Positions 17,481-26,682 of a stretch of 64,000 bases of DNA are shown here, piece by piece. The translations under genes and the position numbers were made by a program. Positions within the stretch are counted from its first letter, which is position 1, and each line of letters begins with the position of its first letter. Under the pieces are notes generated by a model, which worked only from the letters and a program-made list of their open reading frames with translations, was not told where the DNA came from and did not search any database. This DNA comes from Bacteroidota bacterium (GTDB lineage Bacteria; Bacteroidota; Bacteroidia; Sphingobacteriales; Sphingobacteriaceae): positions 216,568 through 280,567 of the forward strand of contig JAFDZM010000076.1 of the NCBI GenBank assembly GCA_018266915.1, in the 5' to 3' direction.

Positions 17481-17822
17481 TTATCTGCTTCTGCGGTTAT
17501 CTCTTGAGTAACCACCGCCGCCGCCGCCAGAGTAGCCGCCACGGCCACCGCCGCCGCCAAAGCTTCTGTTTTCTCTTGGCTTCTTGTCTTCGGCCTGGTT
17601 TACCACAATATTTCTGCCTGCAACCTCACTCCCATTCAAATCGGCAATTGCTTTTTTACCAGCTTCATCGTCGGCCATCTCAACAAAACCAAAGCCTTTG
17701 CTTCTGCCTGTTTCACGGTCATTAATAATTTTCACTGAGTTTACGTCTCCGTATGCTTCGAAGAGCTCTCTTAAATCTGCTTCCTGTATCTTGAACGGAA
17801 GACTTCCTACAAAAATGTTCAT
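17481..17822 (-). CDS. RRM-type glycine-rich RNA-binding protein
   Basis: This 113-residue protein has one RNA recognition motif (residues 1-77) with RNP2 IFVGSL at 3-8 and RNP1 KGFGFVEM near 43-50, followed by an Arg/Gly-rich tail (GGGGGRGGYSGGGG). Such small RRM proteins bind single-stranded RNA and in bacteria are often cold-induced RNA chaperones; cold induction here is inference. The 200-bp AT-rich region upstream (17823-18019) could hold a long 5' leader, but I cannot identify a defined thermosensor or promoter in it. Confidence 0.93.
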   Translation of the reverse strand: MNIFVGSLPFKIQEADLRELFEAYGDVNSVKIINDRETGRSKGFGFVEMADDEAGKKAIADLNGSEVAGRNIVVNQAEDKKPRENRSFGGGGGRGGYSGGGGGGYSRDNRRSR

Positions 17823-18019
17823 TAACTAACTTTTAAAATTGTTAAGATGCAGTGCTTAACATCACTTTGCAACACCAAAATGGGAGACAAGAGTAAAGGT
17901 GCAAATTATTTATTTAATACATGTGAATTATAAATTAAATTATAAAAAAACCTTAATAATTTAATTACAAGCACATTACTTCTGGGCGAACAAATAATAT
18001 TGTAGTTTTGTTTTAAGTA

Positions 18020-19042
18020 TTAATGCAATATTTTAAACATTAATTCTTTCATCAGCTCCCCGGGTCCGGCATTGGAATCAACACCTTTGCTTTTAAGATC
18101 ATATTCGCGCAACAGACTAATGATCTGCATTGATTTACCATAATTGTAACTACGTGCCGCCAGCTCATAATCCTTTATAAAATAAGGGTTTACGCCAAGC
18201 TCCCTTGCGAGGCTTTGGGGCGACTTATCTTTAGCATAATGATAAAGCAACACCTTACTGAAAAAGTTATTCAAGTTTCCTAATACCAGCACAATTGGGT
18301 TGGCCTTGGGGTTAGCCTCAAAATAATTAATGATCTGGTTTACCTTGAAAGGATCTTTCCTGCTCAAAGCGGATTGCAGCTCAAAAACATTATATTCTTT
18401 GCTGATACCAATATTATCCTGCACATGCTGCATGGTAATTGTTTGCCCGGCAGAAACATTCAGCATCAATTTTTCCAGTTCATTGGCAATCTTGGATAGA
18501 TCATTGCCCAGATATTCAGCCATCATAGCCGAGGCTTGCTGATCGATCTTATAACCTTTAGTGGCAACAAGCCCTTCTATCCACGAAGGTATTTTGTTAT
18601 CATATAAAGGTGTTGATTCAAAAACGACACCGTTTTTCTCTATCGCCTTGTAAGTCTTTTTGCGCTTATCAAACTTGCCGTATTTATAACAAAAAACAAG
18701 AATTGTACTTGGCAAAGGGTTTTCAAGATAACTCAGGACCGGGTTGATTGTCTTTTTATCATCGTCGTCACGCCCCCATTTCATGTCTTGTGCCTCTTTT
18801 ACCAATACCACCTGGTATTCAGCCATCATAGGATAGCGTTTGGCAGCATTTAATACCGTCATTACATCGGTATCTTTGCCATACAATACTGTTTGATTAA
18901 ACCCACGTTCCGCCTCAGATAATAACTCATCCTCCACAAAATTGCTTACCTGGTCAATAAAATAAGGTTCATCGCCATGCAGCAAATAAAGGGGTTTATA
19001 CTTACGGTTTTTGAGATCTTTTAGAATATCGTCGGCAGTCAT
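18020..19042 (-). CDS. holA: DNA polymerase III subunit delta
   Basis: The 340-residue clamp-loader subunit opens the beta clamp during replication. The N-terminal YLLHGDEPYFIDQVSNFVEDELL and the central ENPLPSTILVFCYKYGKFDKRKKTYKAI are typical of HolA, with the helical collar domain in the C-terminal third. The ATG at 19042 (MTADDILKDLKNRKYKPLYL) is preferred to an upstream TTG, because a -7 box TACTTTTG lies right upstream and overlaps that TTG. It is divergent from the HsdR-N-type gene, a pairing I recall as common in Bacteroidota. Confidence 0.94.
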   Translation of the reverse strand: MTADDILKDLKNRKYKPLYLLHGDEPYFIDQVSNFVEDELLSEAERGFNQTVLYGKDTDVMTVLNAAKRYPMMAEYQVVLVKEAQDMKWGRDDDDKKTINPVLSYLENPLPSTILVFCYKYGKFDKRKKTYKAIEKNGVVFESTPLYDNKIPSWIEGLVATKGYKIDQQASAMMAEYLGNDLSKIANELEKLMLNVSAGQTITMQHVQDNIGISKEYNVFELQSALSRKDPFKVNQIINYFEANPKANPIVLVLGNLNNFFSKVLLYHYAKDKSPQSLARELGVNPYFIKDYELAARSYNYGKSMQIISLLREYDLKSKGVDSNAGPGELMKELMFKILH

Positions 19043-19051
19043 AGCGTGGTT

Positions 19052-19059
19052 CAAAAGTA
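19052..19059 (-). promoter_or_regulatory. -7 box of holA
   Basis: Read on the minus strand the site is TACTTTTG, a TAnnTTTG match ending 9 nt before ATG 19042. It implies a very short leader and rules out the upstream TTG start. Confidence 0.6.
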
Positions 19060-19165
19060 GTTATTTTATAGTTGTATTGGTTGTATTAGTTCAATTGGTT
19101 GTATTGGTTGGATTCCTTTTAACTAATTCAACTAATACAACATCTACAACAAATACAACCATCTT
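19058..19165. repeat. Word-type inverted repeat between holA and the HsdR-N gene
   Basis: Repeats of GTTGTATTGGTTG and AGTTCAATTGG-like words in the first half are mirrored by AACTAATTCAACTAATACAAC and ACAAATACAACCA in the second half. The arms are imperfect. The block fills most of the divergent intergenic region. Confidence 0.6.
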
Positions 19166-19191
19166 AACACCAAATCAACTACCTTTACCCC

Positions 19192-19650
19192 ATGTTACAG
19201 CCGCTGCAATTACCGCCCTACCCTTTCAGGATTATTGACGACAATGGCCGGCTGACGCTGTTTGATGAAATCAGGAAGAAGCACATTATTATCACTCCCG
19301 AGGAATGGGTTCGGCAACATTTCGTACAATATCTTATTAATCATAAGGGATATCCCAAAACACTGATCAAACTTGAAGGGGGCTTAAAACTCAATGGGAA
19401 CCAAAGGCGGAGTGACATCGTCGTTTTTAATTCTTCGGGCGAGAAGATATTACTGATAGAATGTAAAGCCCCATCAGTAAACATTGATCAGAAGACTTTT
19501 GACCAGGTAGCCCGTTATAATATGGTGCATAAAGTGGCGCTGCTGGCTGTAAGCAATGGTTTAAAACATTATTACTGCCGTATCGACTTTCTGAATAACA
19601 ATTACCAATTTATTGAAGAATTACCTGATTATAATCAGATTCAGGTTTGA
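19192..19650 (+). CDS. Type I restriction enzyme HsdR N-terminal-like nuclease domain protein
   Basis: The 152-residue stand-alone protein corresponds to the PF13588-like HsdR-N domain. A PD-(D/E)XK core is visible: RRSDIVVF supplies the Asp and ILLIECKAP the Glu-x-Lys, with DQKTFDQVARYN downstream. No helicase, HsdM or HsdS gene is nearby, so it is not a complete restriction system. Metal-dependent nuclease activity is inferred only from the motif. Its 3' end overlaps the convergent histidine kinase by 10 bp. The recurrent neighbourhood with holA suggests a DNA-maintenance role, unproven. Confidence 0.85.
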   Translation: MLQPLQLPPYPFRIIDDNGRLTLFDEIRKKHIIITPEEWVRQHFVQYLINHKGYPKTLIKLEGGLKLNGNQRRSDIVVFNSSGEKILLIECKAPSVNIDQKTFDQVARYNMVHKVALLAVSNGLKHYYCRIDFLNNNYQFIEELPDYNQIQV

Positions 19651-21467
19651 ATAGGCGTACTTGTACTGCTTAAAAGAGTCTGCATTTTTTCGCGCAGTTC
19701 ATCAGGTTTAAATGGTTTCGATACATAGTCGTTCATACCCGAACCAAACACACGCTCACGAATATCAAATAAGGCTGAAGCAGTCAATGCAATGATAGGG
19801 ATATTGGCTTTCTTAGGATCCGGTAGTTTCCTGATCTCAACAGCAGCATCAAAGCCGTTCAGTACCGGCATTTGCAGGTCCATCAGAATGATATCGAAGT
19901 TGCCGTACTGAACCATCTCGATTGCCCGCTCACCGTTTTCAGCGATAGTTGGAACAATGTTCCATTTGGAGAACAGCTTTTTCATCAGCATTACATTCAC
20001 CATATTGTCCTCGGCAATCAAAACGCGTGGAGTACCTATACTCTCAACAGCTTTAGCAGTAGCAGCTATTACAGGCTGCTTTTCAGGCTCGGCAACACTT
20101 TCCGTAGTAACCGGGAACTCCATATTGAACGAAAACTCCGAACCCTTTGCAGGCTGGCTTTGTACGCTCATACGCAGATTCTGAAGCTCCAACAAGCGTT
20201 TTACAATGGCCAAACCTAATCCTGTACCACCATACTGACGGGTTGTAGTGATCGACTCCTGGGTAAACGGCTCGAAGATCATATCCAGGTTTTCCTTTTC
20301 GATACCGATGCCAGTATCCTTTACTGAAAAATCAACTGTGATAATATTGTGCCGGTCTTCCAGTTGGGTTACATTTACCCAAACGGTACCATTATGCGTA
20401 AACTTAATAGCGTTGCTTACGAGATTAAAGATAATCTGGCTTAAACGTGTCGGGTCACCAAAAACATCCTTGTTGCGTAGGTTGTTATCAATCTCCAATA
20501 TAAAATCGAGCCCTTTTTCTTCTGCTTTTAAACGCTGACCGCCGCATACGTTTTGCATCAGTTCAACCAGGTTAAATTTGATGTTTTCGAACACTACCTT
20601 GCCCGATTCTATCTTGTTAAAATCAAGCACGTCATTTACCAAAGCCAATAGATTATTAGCAGAAAACTTCAGAATTTCAAGGTTATCCTTTTGATCTGGT
20701 CGCGGGTTGCCCATCATCAGCAGGTTGGTCATACCGATCACTGCATTCATGGGCGTGCGGATCTCGTGCGACATGGTAGAAAGAAACTCCGATTTGGCTT
20801 GTGAAGATTTCTCTGCCTTCTCCAATACTTTTTCCAACTCGACGTTCAGGCTGCCACGTTCTTCTGCGGTGACCTTTAACTGACGGATATTTTTTATAAA
20901 AGCCCTGTAAAAATAATTCTGGATAAAAATGATAAATATAAACGTGGCGCAAATAGATATAATCTTGGTCGATTCATCCACCACCTTAGGTTTCAGTCCG
21001 ATCACATAGCTGCTGTTAAACATCAGCACCAGGAATATCAGTATCGGAATAAGGTTCACCAGCGAATAAAATAAGCCGCAGGTTTGCCCAAGCATATAAA
21101 AACTGAATACAATGATCAGAAAGGTGATCTGTGCAGTAATAATATCGACACTCTGCAAAGTGATGAACACATTGGTAAGGTTCACCATAGTAGCCAGCAC
21201 CAGCAAGATATGCGATATAATACCCCACCTCGGTCTGAAAGTAAGATATTTAAACAGGATCACAAGACTCAGGAATAGAAGGCTTGTGCTATAAGTAAGT
21301 ATTTCCCTATGTTCTACATATAAATTGAGCCATACAGCGCCTACGGCTATAATTGCCAGCCATAAACCATAATATAATAAGCGTATCCGGGCCTGATCGA
21401 GAATGGTCTGATCTTTTGTGAGTATTTTATTAACGGAAAAGTTAAAAAAACCTACGTCTTTGTTCAT
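19641..21467 (-). CDS. Hybrid sensor histidine kinase with C-terminal receiver domain
   Basis: The 608-residue inner-membrane protein has about six hydrophobic segments between residues 30 and 190, a short coiled linker, HisKA with FLSTMSHEIRTPMN (phospho-His234), an HATPase domain (NLVSNAIKF, DTGIGI, GGTGLGLAI) and a receiver domain with LIAEDNMVN and the phospho-acceptor in IILMDLQMP. There is no PAS, GAF or large periplasmic domain, so the stimulus is probably sensed within the membrane region. No response regulator with DNA-binding output is adjacent, making it an orphan hybrid. It is convergent with the HsdR-N-like gene. Confidence 0.93.
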   Translation of the reverse strand: MNKDVGFFNFSVNKILTKDQTILDQARIRLLYYGLWLAIIAVGAVWLNLYVEHREILTYSTSLLFLSLVILFKYLTFRPRWGIISHILLVLATMVNLTNVFITLQSVDIITAQITFLIIVFSFYMLGQTCGLFYSLVNLIPILIFLVLMFNSSYVIGLKPKVVDESTKIISICATFIFIIFIQNYFYRAFIKNIRQLKVTAEERGSLNVELEKVLEKAEKSSQAKSEFLSTMSHEIRTPMNAVIGMTNLLMMGNPRPDQKDNLEILKFSANNLLALVNDVLDFNKIESGKVVFENIKFNLVELMQNVCGGQRLKAEEKGLDFILEIDNNLRNKDVFGDPTRLSQIIFNLVSNAIKFTHNGTVWVNVTQLEDRHNIITVDFSVKDTGIGIEKENLDMIFEPFTQESITTTRQYGGTGLGLAIVKRLLELQNLRMSVQSQPAKGSEFSFNMEFPVTTESVAEPEKQPVIAATAKAVESIGTPRVLIAEDNMVNVMLMKKLFSKWNIVPTIAENGERAIEMVQYGNFDIILMDLQMPVLNGFDAAVEIRKLPDPKKANIPIIALTASALFDIRERVFGSGMNDYVSKPFKPDELREKMQTLLSSTSTPIQT

Positions 21468-21568
21468 TTAAGAGGTATTACTATTTCTATAAATAGCAAC
21501 ATAAAATTACGATGGGCTGGCAGATCCGGCGTCATCAATTTATCAAGATTGCCTCCATTTATTAACAA

Positions 21569-24214
21569 TTAACCTGCCAAAGAGTCCAGATTCTCTTCAA
21601 TAATTTTCAACTTGGCTTCGGCGTCCGCTTTTTTCTTTAACTCATTCTCAATAATTTCCGGTTTTGCGTTATTCATAAACCGTTCATTACCAAGCTTCGC
21701 CTCAACCGACTTCAAGAAGCCAAGCAGGTATTCTTTCTCCTTATTTAACCGTTCAGTTTCTGCAACAGGGTCTATATTTTCTGTTAGCGGAATATAAAAT
21801 TCATCTTTGGACACTATGAAACTAACCGCACCGGCAACTTTATCGTTCACTAAAGCGAACTCGCCAATGTTAGCTAATTTAGATATAATTAATTGATAAT
21901 CTGAATATTCTATTTCAGAATTTACTTTAACCGATAATGCCAGTGTTTCTTTCGGCGAAATTTGCTTGCTGTTTCTTGTGTTTCGGATATCGGTAATGAT
22001 CTGTTTAACAGTCTCAATTTCACCCAAAAGTTGGGTATTTATTTGCCCGATTTCCGGCATTTGGGCAACAATACAGCAATCTTTGTCTCTGCGTTCGCCG
22101 AACAAATCATCATGCCATAGCTCTTCTGTAATGAACGGCATAAACGGATGCAGAATTTTCAAAACATCCTCAAAGAATTTGATGGTTTGCGTATAAGTCT
22201 CCCGGTCGATTGGGTGTTCGTAAGCCGGTTTGATCATCTCTAAATACCAGGCGCAGAAATCATCCCAAACCAGTTTATAGGTAGCCATCAACGCATCAGA
22301 TAACCTAAACTGTTCAAAGTTGCTTTCGATCTCACTCAGAGCCTGGCTGAAGCGGCTTTTGAACCAGTCGATGGTTACTTTATTTGTATTTTCTAACTGA
22401 TCATCAACCTGCCAGCCCCTAACCAAACGGAACGCATTTAATACCTTGTTCCAAAAGTTACGTCCCTGTAAACAATGGTCTTCGTCAAACATCAGGTCGT
22501 TACCGGCAGGTGAACTTAATAGCATACCTACACGCACTCCATCTGCACCATATTTCTCGATCAATCCAAGCGGATCAGGTGAGTTACCTAATGACTTGGA
22601 CATCTTACGGCCCAGTTTATCGCGAACGATACCTGTCAGATATACGTTCCTGAACGGCACTTCTCCCCTAAACTCATGCCCTGCCATGATCATACGCGCA
22701 ACCCAAAAGAATAGTATTTCGGGCGCCGTTACCAGGTCATTGGTTGGATAATAATAGTTGATGTCAGCATTGTTCGGGTCTTTAAAACCGTCGAATACCG
22801 AAATCGGCCATAACCATGAGGAGAACCAGGTGTCTACTACGTCCTCTTCTTGCTTCAAATCCTCAGATTTGAGATTTGAGTCCCGATAGCTATCGGAATG
22901 AGATTTGAGATACTTGGCTAATTCAAATGCTTCTTCCCTGCTTTTTGCGATCACATATTGACCGTCAGGTAGATACCATGCCGGTATGCGTTGCCCCCAC
23001 CAAAGCTGACGACTGATCGTCCAATCATGAACGTTCTCCATCCAGTGTCGGTAGGTATTTACGAATTTATCCGGGATCAGCTTAATGTCGCCTTTCAATA
23101 CATAGTCCAATGCTGGCTTAGCCATCGCTTCCATTTTGCAGAACCATTGCATCGAAAGCTTTGGCTCGATCACCGCATCGGTACGTTCTGAAAAACCGAT
23201 CTGCGATTTGTAATCTTCAACTTTTTCCAGTTGGCCGGCTTCTTCCAGTAAAACAGCTATCTTTTTACGTGCTGCAAAACGGTCTACCCCAACTAATATT
23301 TCAGCCTTCTCATTTAGCGTACCATCATCGTTTAGGATATCGATAACTGGTAAGTTATGTTTAATACCCAGGTTATAGTCATTCAAATCGTGTGCGGGGG
23401 TAACCTTCAAGCACCCGGTACCAAAATCCATCTCTACATATTCATCCAATATGATCGGAATTTCGCGATTGATCAAAGGAATAATTGCCTTTTTACCGTG
23501 TAAATGCTTATACCGCTCATCGTTCGGGTTGATACAAATTGCTGTATCCGCCATAATAGTTTCAGGACGTGTAGTAGCAATGGTAAGATGACCAGCACCC
23601 GCAACTTTATACTGTATATAGTAGAGCTTTTGGTTAACTTCTTTACGATTTACCTCTTCATCAGAAACCGCAGTTTTTCCCTGCGGATCCCAGTTTACCA
23701 TACGCACACCACGGTATATCCAGCCTTTTTTATACAGATGAATAAAGGTATCGATCACGGCTTCGGACAGGTCCTCGTCCATCGTAAAGCGCGTGCGGTC
23801 CCAATCGCAGGATGCACCTAGTTTTTTTAATTGTTCAAGGATGATACCGCCGTATTTCTCTTTCCACTCCCAGGCATATTTCAAAAACTCCTCACGGGTA
23901 AGGTCTTTTTTGCTGATACCTTTTTCCTTCAGCATAGCTACTACCTTAGCTTCGGTAGCTATACTGGCGTGATCGGTTCCCGGTACCCAGCAGGCATTTT
24001 TACCCTTCATACGGGCGCGACGTACCAGCACATCCTGTATGGTATTATTCAGCATATGCCCCATGTGCAGAACGCCGGTAACATTTGGCGGAGGAATGAC
24101 TATCGTATAGGGCTCACGCTCGTCAGGCACCGACCTGAAAAACTTATGATCTAACCAATACTGATACCATTTCTCTTCTGCTTCTGTGGGCTGATACGTT
24201 TTAGCAATATTCAT
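21569..24214 (-). CDS. valS: Valyl-tRNA synthetase
   Basis: This class I synthetase of 881 residues charges tRNA-Val. HIGH motif: PPPNVTGVLHMGHML near 44-58. KMSKS motif: GRKMSKSLGN. The CP1 editing domain, the anticodon-binding helical domain and a C-terminal coiled-coil arm (ETERLNKEKEYLLGFLKSVEAKL) are all present. ATG 24214 is preferred to a TTG three codons upstream. Around residues 435-453, just before the conserved QEEDVVDTWFSSWLWP segment, the protein carries YLKSHSDSYRDSNLKS, which is encoded by a palindromic repeat (22857-22911) absent from ordinary ValRS alignments as I recall them. Confidence 0.96.
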   Translation of the reverse strand: MNIAKTYQPTEAEEKWYQYWLDHKFFRSVPDEREPYTIVIPPPNVTGVLHMGHMLNNTIQDVLVRRARMKGKNACWVPGTDHASIATEAKVVAMLKEKGISKKDLTREEFLKYAWEWKEKYGGIILEQLKKLGASCDWDRTRFTMDEDLSEAVIDTFIHLYKKGWIYRGVRMVNWDPQGKTAVSDEEVNRKEVNQKLYYIQYKVAGAGHLTIATTRPETIMADTAICINPNDERYKHLHGKKAIIPLINREIPIILDEYVEMDFGTGCLKVTPAHDLNDYNLGIKHNLPVIDILNDDGTLNEKAEILVGVDRFAARKKIAVLLEEAGQLEKVEDYKSQIGFSERTDAVIEPKLSMQWFCKMEAMAKPALDYVLKGDIKLIPDKFVNTYRHWMENVHDWTISRQLWWGQRIPAWYLPDGQYVIAKSREEAFELAKYLKSHSDSYRDSNLKSEDLKQEEDVVDTWFSSWLWPISVFDGFKDPNNADINYYYPTNDLVTAPEILFFWVARMIMAGHEFRGEVPFRNVYLTGIVRDKLGRKMSKSLGNSPDPLGLIEKYGADGVRVGMLLSSPAGNDLMFDEDHCLQGRNFWNKVLNAFRLVRGWQVDDQLENTNKVTIDWFKSRFSQALSEIESNFEQFRLSDALMATYKLVWDDFCAWYLEMIKPAYEHPIDRETYTQTIKFFEDVLKILHPFMPFITEELWHDDLFGERRDKDCCIVAQMPEIGQINTQLLGEIETVKQIITDIRNTRNSKQISPKETLALSVKVNSEIEYSDYQLIISKLANIGEFALVNDKVAGAVSFIVSKDEFYIPLTENIDPVAETERLNKEKEYLLGFLKSVEAKLGNERFMNNAKPEIIENELKKKADAEAKLKIIEENLDSLAG
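22857..22911 (-). repeat. Palindromic repeat inserted in frame in valS
   Basis: A perfect 14-nt palindrome CCGATAGCTATCGG (22883-22896) is flanked by ATTTGAGATTTGAG-type words that also make up the intergenic inverted repeat at 56198-56299. The segment keeps the valS frame and encodes a polar loop ahead of the conserved DTWFSSW motif. Confidence 0.75.
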
Positions 24215-24235
24215 AGCCCGCAAAAATAGGCAATT

Positions 24236-24336
24236 TAAGCCTCACCCCCAACCCCTCTCCAAATGGAGAGTGGCTTTTATTTTCCGGGATAATTTTTAAA
24301 TTCTCCCCTATCGGGGGAGATTTAGAGGGGGCTCCA
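24236..24336. repeat. Intergenic palindromic repeat, same family as the one inside the NRPS
   Basis: The block opens with CTCACCCCCAACCCCTCTCC, contains CTCTCCAAATGGAGAG and CTCCCCTATCGGGGGAG, and ends with the 21-nt block (24313-24333) identical to the NRPS copy. It lies between valS and the M13 peptidase, in a 320-bp region that otherwise holds only a possible 28-codon ORF. Confidence 0.8.
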
Positions 24337-24379
24337 TCACAACATTTTTACAATTTGGCAGTTTATATGTTATACTGTT

Positions 24380-24466
24380 ATGAAAACTATATCTGCTCAT
24401 AAATTTTGGGACATTGTGCTGCGGAGATCGGGAATCTACGCTGTGCTCTGCTGGTTTAACCGCTAA
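24380..24466 (+). CDS. Possible 28-residue leader peptide upstream of the M13 peptidase
   Basis: ATG 24380 opens 28 codons to TAA 24464. The peptide begins MKTISAHKFWDIVLRR and ends AVLCWFNR, rich in aromatic and basic residues. It lies 68 nt before the M13 peptidase start on the same strand. I recognise no homologue, and it may be chance; no overlapping attenuator hairpin is obvious. Confidence 0.3.
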   Translation: MKTISAHKFWDIVLRRSGIYAVLCWFNR

Positions 24467-24534
24467 ACCATCCTGTTAATTGTTGCATCTGTTGGGGTTA
24501 TTTCTTTATCTTCAACCTTTCTCAACTAATTGAC

Positions 24535-26592
24535 ATGAAATTAAATATTACAAGCCTGGTTCTGTCAGGCGCAGTACTTTTTTCGGCTTTTGCGTTCGCA
24601 CCGGATGGTGGCAAAACCAACGCAGGCGGCCCTCCAACCAAGTTTATCGATCCGGCTAACATGGATCTTTCCGTTAAACCTGGAGACGATTTTTTTGAAT
24701 ATGCCAACGGCACCTGGTTAAAAGAAAACCCGATCCCGGCTAAAGAGACCCGCTGGGGTAGCTTTAATATCCTTCGCCAGGAAAATACCGACAAATTACT
24801 TAAACTGCTTACCGAGGTAAGCAATACTTCCGGTCAGCCAAAAGGCAGCCTTAAACAACGTGTGGGCGATCTGTATGCAAGTGGAATGGATAGCCTGACT
24901 ATTGAAAAACTGGGTTATACTCCTATTAAGCCTGAGCTCGCGCGCATCCAAAAGATCAATGATCTGAATGGGGTAATTAACGAAATGGTGTACGAACGTG
25001 TTAATGGCGAAGGCAGTCCGCTGTTTGGATTTTTTGTTGGGGCCGATTCAAAGCACCCGACTAAAAACATTGTGCAGTTTGGCCAGGGTGGAACCAGTCT
25101 GCCGGACAGGGACAATTATTTAAAAGACGATGCCCGTACCAAAAAGATACAGGACGCCTACAAACATTACATTGTAACACTGTTTACCTTAACCGGTACC
25201 AGCGATGCTGATGCTCAGAAAAATGCCGAAACCATTTTCGATATTGAAACCAAACTGGCGAAAGCGCAAATGAGCCGCGTTGCTATGCGCGACCCGAATA
25301 AAACCTACAACAGGTTTGCTGTAACCGATTTTAATAAAACCACACCTCACCTTAACTGGGCACAGTTGATGCCACAAATGAGCGTGACCGGGCAGGATAC
25401 GGTGTTGGTGGCTCAGCCAGATTTCTTTGCTACTGCTGATGCCTTGCTGGCAGCAACTCCAGTAGCCGACTGGAAAACTTACCTGCAATGGAACATACTT
25501 AAAGGATCAGCCGGTGCATTAAGCTCGCCGTTTGTGAAAGCGAATTTTGAGTTTAGCAGCACATTGAGCGGACAGAAAGTTCAGACTCCACGCAATGAGC
25601 GGATGTCGGGAATGGTGGATGGTAGCGTTGGTGAATTACTTGGACAATTATATGTAGAAAAATACTTTACTCCAGCCGCCAAGCAGTATATGGTAAACCT
25701 GGTGAATAACCTGAAAGAAACTTTGGGCGAACGCATTCAGCATCTTGACTGGATGAGCGAAGCCACAAAGGAAAAGGCGCTTAAAAAGCTGGCAGCATTC
25801 TTTGTAAAGATTGGTTACCCTGATAAATGGCAAACTTATACCGGTTTGGAAATAGTACGGAGTGATTATGCAGGTAACCTGCGTCGTATATCTAAATGGA
25901 GATATAATTTTAGCATCAGTCAGTTGGGCAAACCGGTTGACAAAACCCGCTGGGGTATGACGCCGCCGACAGTAAATGCTTCTTACAGTCCAAACTATAA
26001 TGGCATTACTTTCCCTGCAGGGATCTTACAGTTTCCGTTCTTCGATTTCGGCGCTGATGATGCGGTAAATTATGGTGGCATTGGCGCAGTGATAGGTCAC
26101 GAGATGACCCATGGTTTTGATGATGAAGGTCGCCAATTTGACGGTGACGGTACTTTGCGCGACTGGTGGACCAAAGATGATGCCGACAAATTTAAAATGC
26201 GTGCCGACCAGGTTGTAGCACAATACAATGCGTTTACTGTTGTTGACACACTACACGTAAATGGCAAACTAACCCTTGGTGAAAATCTTGCCGATCTGGG
26301 TGGATTAAACGTAGCTTATGCCGCTTTCAAGAAAACCAAGCAGGGACAATCAAACGAAAAGATTGACGGGTTTACGCCTGATCAGCGTTTCTTCCTGTCA
26401 TGGGCGCAGGTTTGGAGAAGCGAGCAAAGGCCAGAAGCCGCGGCACAACGTATTTTGACCGACCCTCACTCGCCTGAGCAATACCGTTGCAATGCACCTA
26501 TACAAAATATGGATGCATGGTATGCCGCGTTTAATATTCAGCCGGGCGATAAGAATTATAAGAAGCCGGAGGATAGGATAAAGGTGTGGTGA
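24535..26592 (+). CDS. M13 family zinc metallopeptidase (neprilysin/PepO-like)
   Basis: The exported endopeptidase of 685 residues has a signal peptide (NITSLVLSGAVLFSAFAFA). Zinc site: HEMTH at 522-526, with the third ligand in ENLADLGG starting at Glu583. The NAYYxP-like substrate-binding segment appears as NASYSPNYNGITFPAGILQ, and the C-terminus ends KPEDRIKVW where M13 enzymes usually end in C-x-x-W/V-W, so the terminal Cys is absent. It acts in the periplasm or at the surface on peptides. It is monocistronic, with a terminator-like hairpin downstream. Confidence 0.94.
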   Translation: MKLNITSLVLSGAVLFSAFAFAPDGGKTNAGGPPTKFIDPANMDLSVKPGDDFFEYANGTWLKENPIPAKETRWGSFNILRQENTDKLLKLLTEVSNTSGQPKGSLKQRVGDLYASGMDSLTIEKLGYTPIKPELARIQKINDLNGVINEMVYERVNGEGSPLFGFFVGADSKHPTKNIVQFGQGGTSLPDRDNYLKDDARTKKIQDAYKHYIVTLFTLTGTSDADAQKNAETIFDIETKLAKAQMSRVAMRDPNKTYNRFAVTDFNKTTPHLNWAQLMPQMSVTGQDTVLVAQPDFFATADALLAATPVADWKTYLQWNILKGSAGALSSPFVKANFEFSSTLSGQKVQTPRNERMSGMVDGSVGELLGQLYVEKYFTPAAKQYMVNLVNNLKETLGERIQHLDWMSEATKEKALKKLAAFFVKIGYPDKWQTYTGLEIVRSDYAGNLRRISKWRYNFSISQLGKPVDKTRWGMTPPTVNASYSPNYNGITFPAGILQFPFFDFGADDAVNYGGIGAVIGHEMTHGFDDEGRQFDGDGTLRDWWTKDDADKFKMRADQVVAQYNAFTVVDTLHVNGKLTLGENLADLGGLNVAYAAFKKTKQGQSNEKIDGFTPDQRFFLSWAQVWRSEQRPEAAAQRILTDPHSPEQYRCNAPIQNMDAWYAAFNIQPGDKNYKKPEDRIKVW

Positions 26593-26636
26593 TTTGAACT
26601 GTGAGTTTTGAGCCTTAAGTTCTGAGTTATAAAGTC

Positions 26637-26670
26637 AAAGCCTGGTTGAGAGACTGGGCTTTATTTTTTA
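26637..26670. terminator. Hairpin between convergent M13 and hypothetical genes
   Basis: AAAGCC (26638-26643) pairs with GGCTTT (26657-26662), extended by weaker pairs, and is followed by ATTTTTTA on the plus strand. Confidence 0.6.
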
Positions 26671-26682
26671 GAGCTTCAACTT

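Noticed and set aside
17823..18019. Long AT-rich region before the RRM gene considered as an RNA thermosensor
   Set aside because: No stable alternative stems could be drawn by eye, so I do not claim one.
19192..19650. Complete type I restriction system
   Set aside because: Only the HsdR N-terminal-like domain is present; no HsdM, HsdS or helicase motor is nearby.
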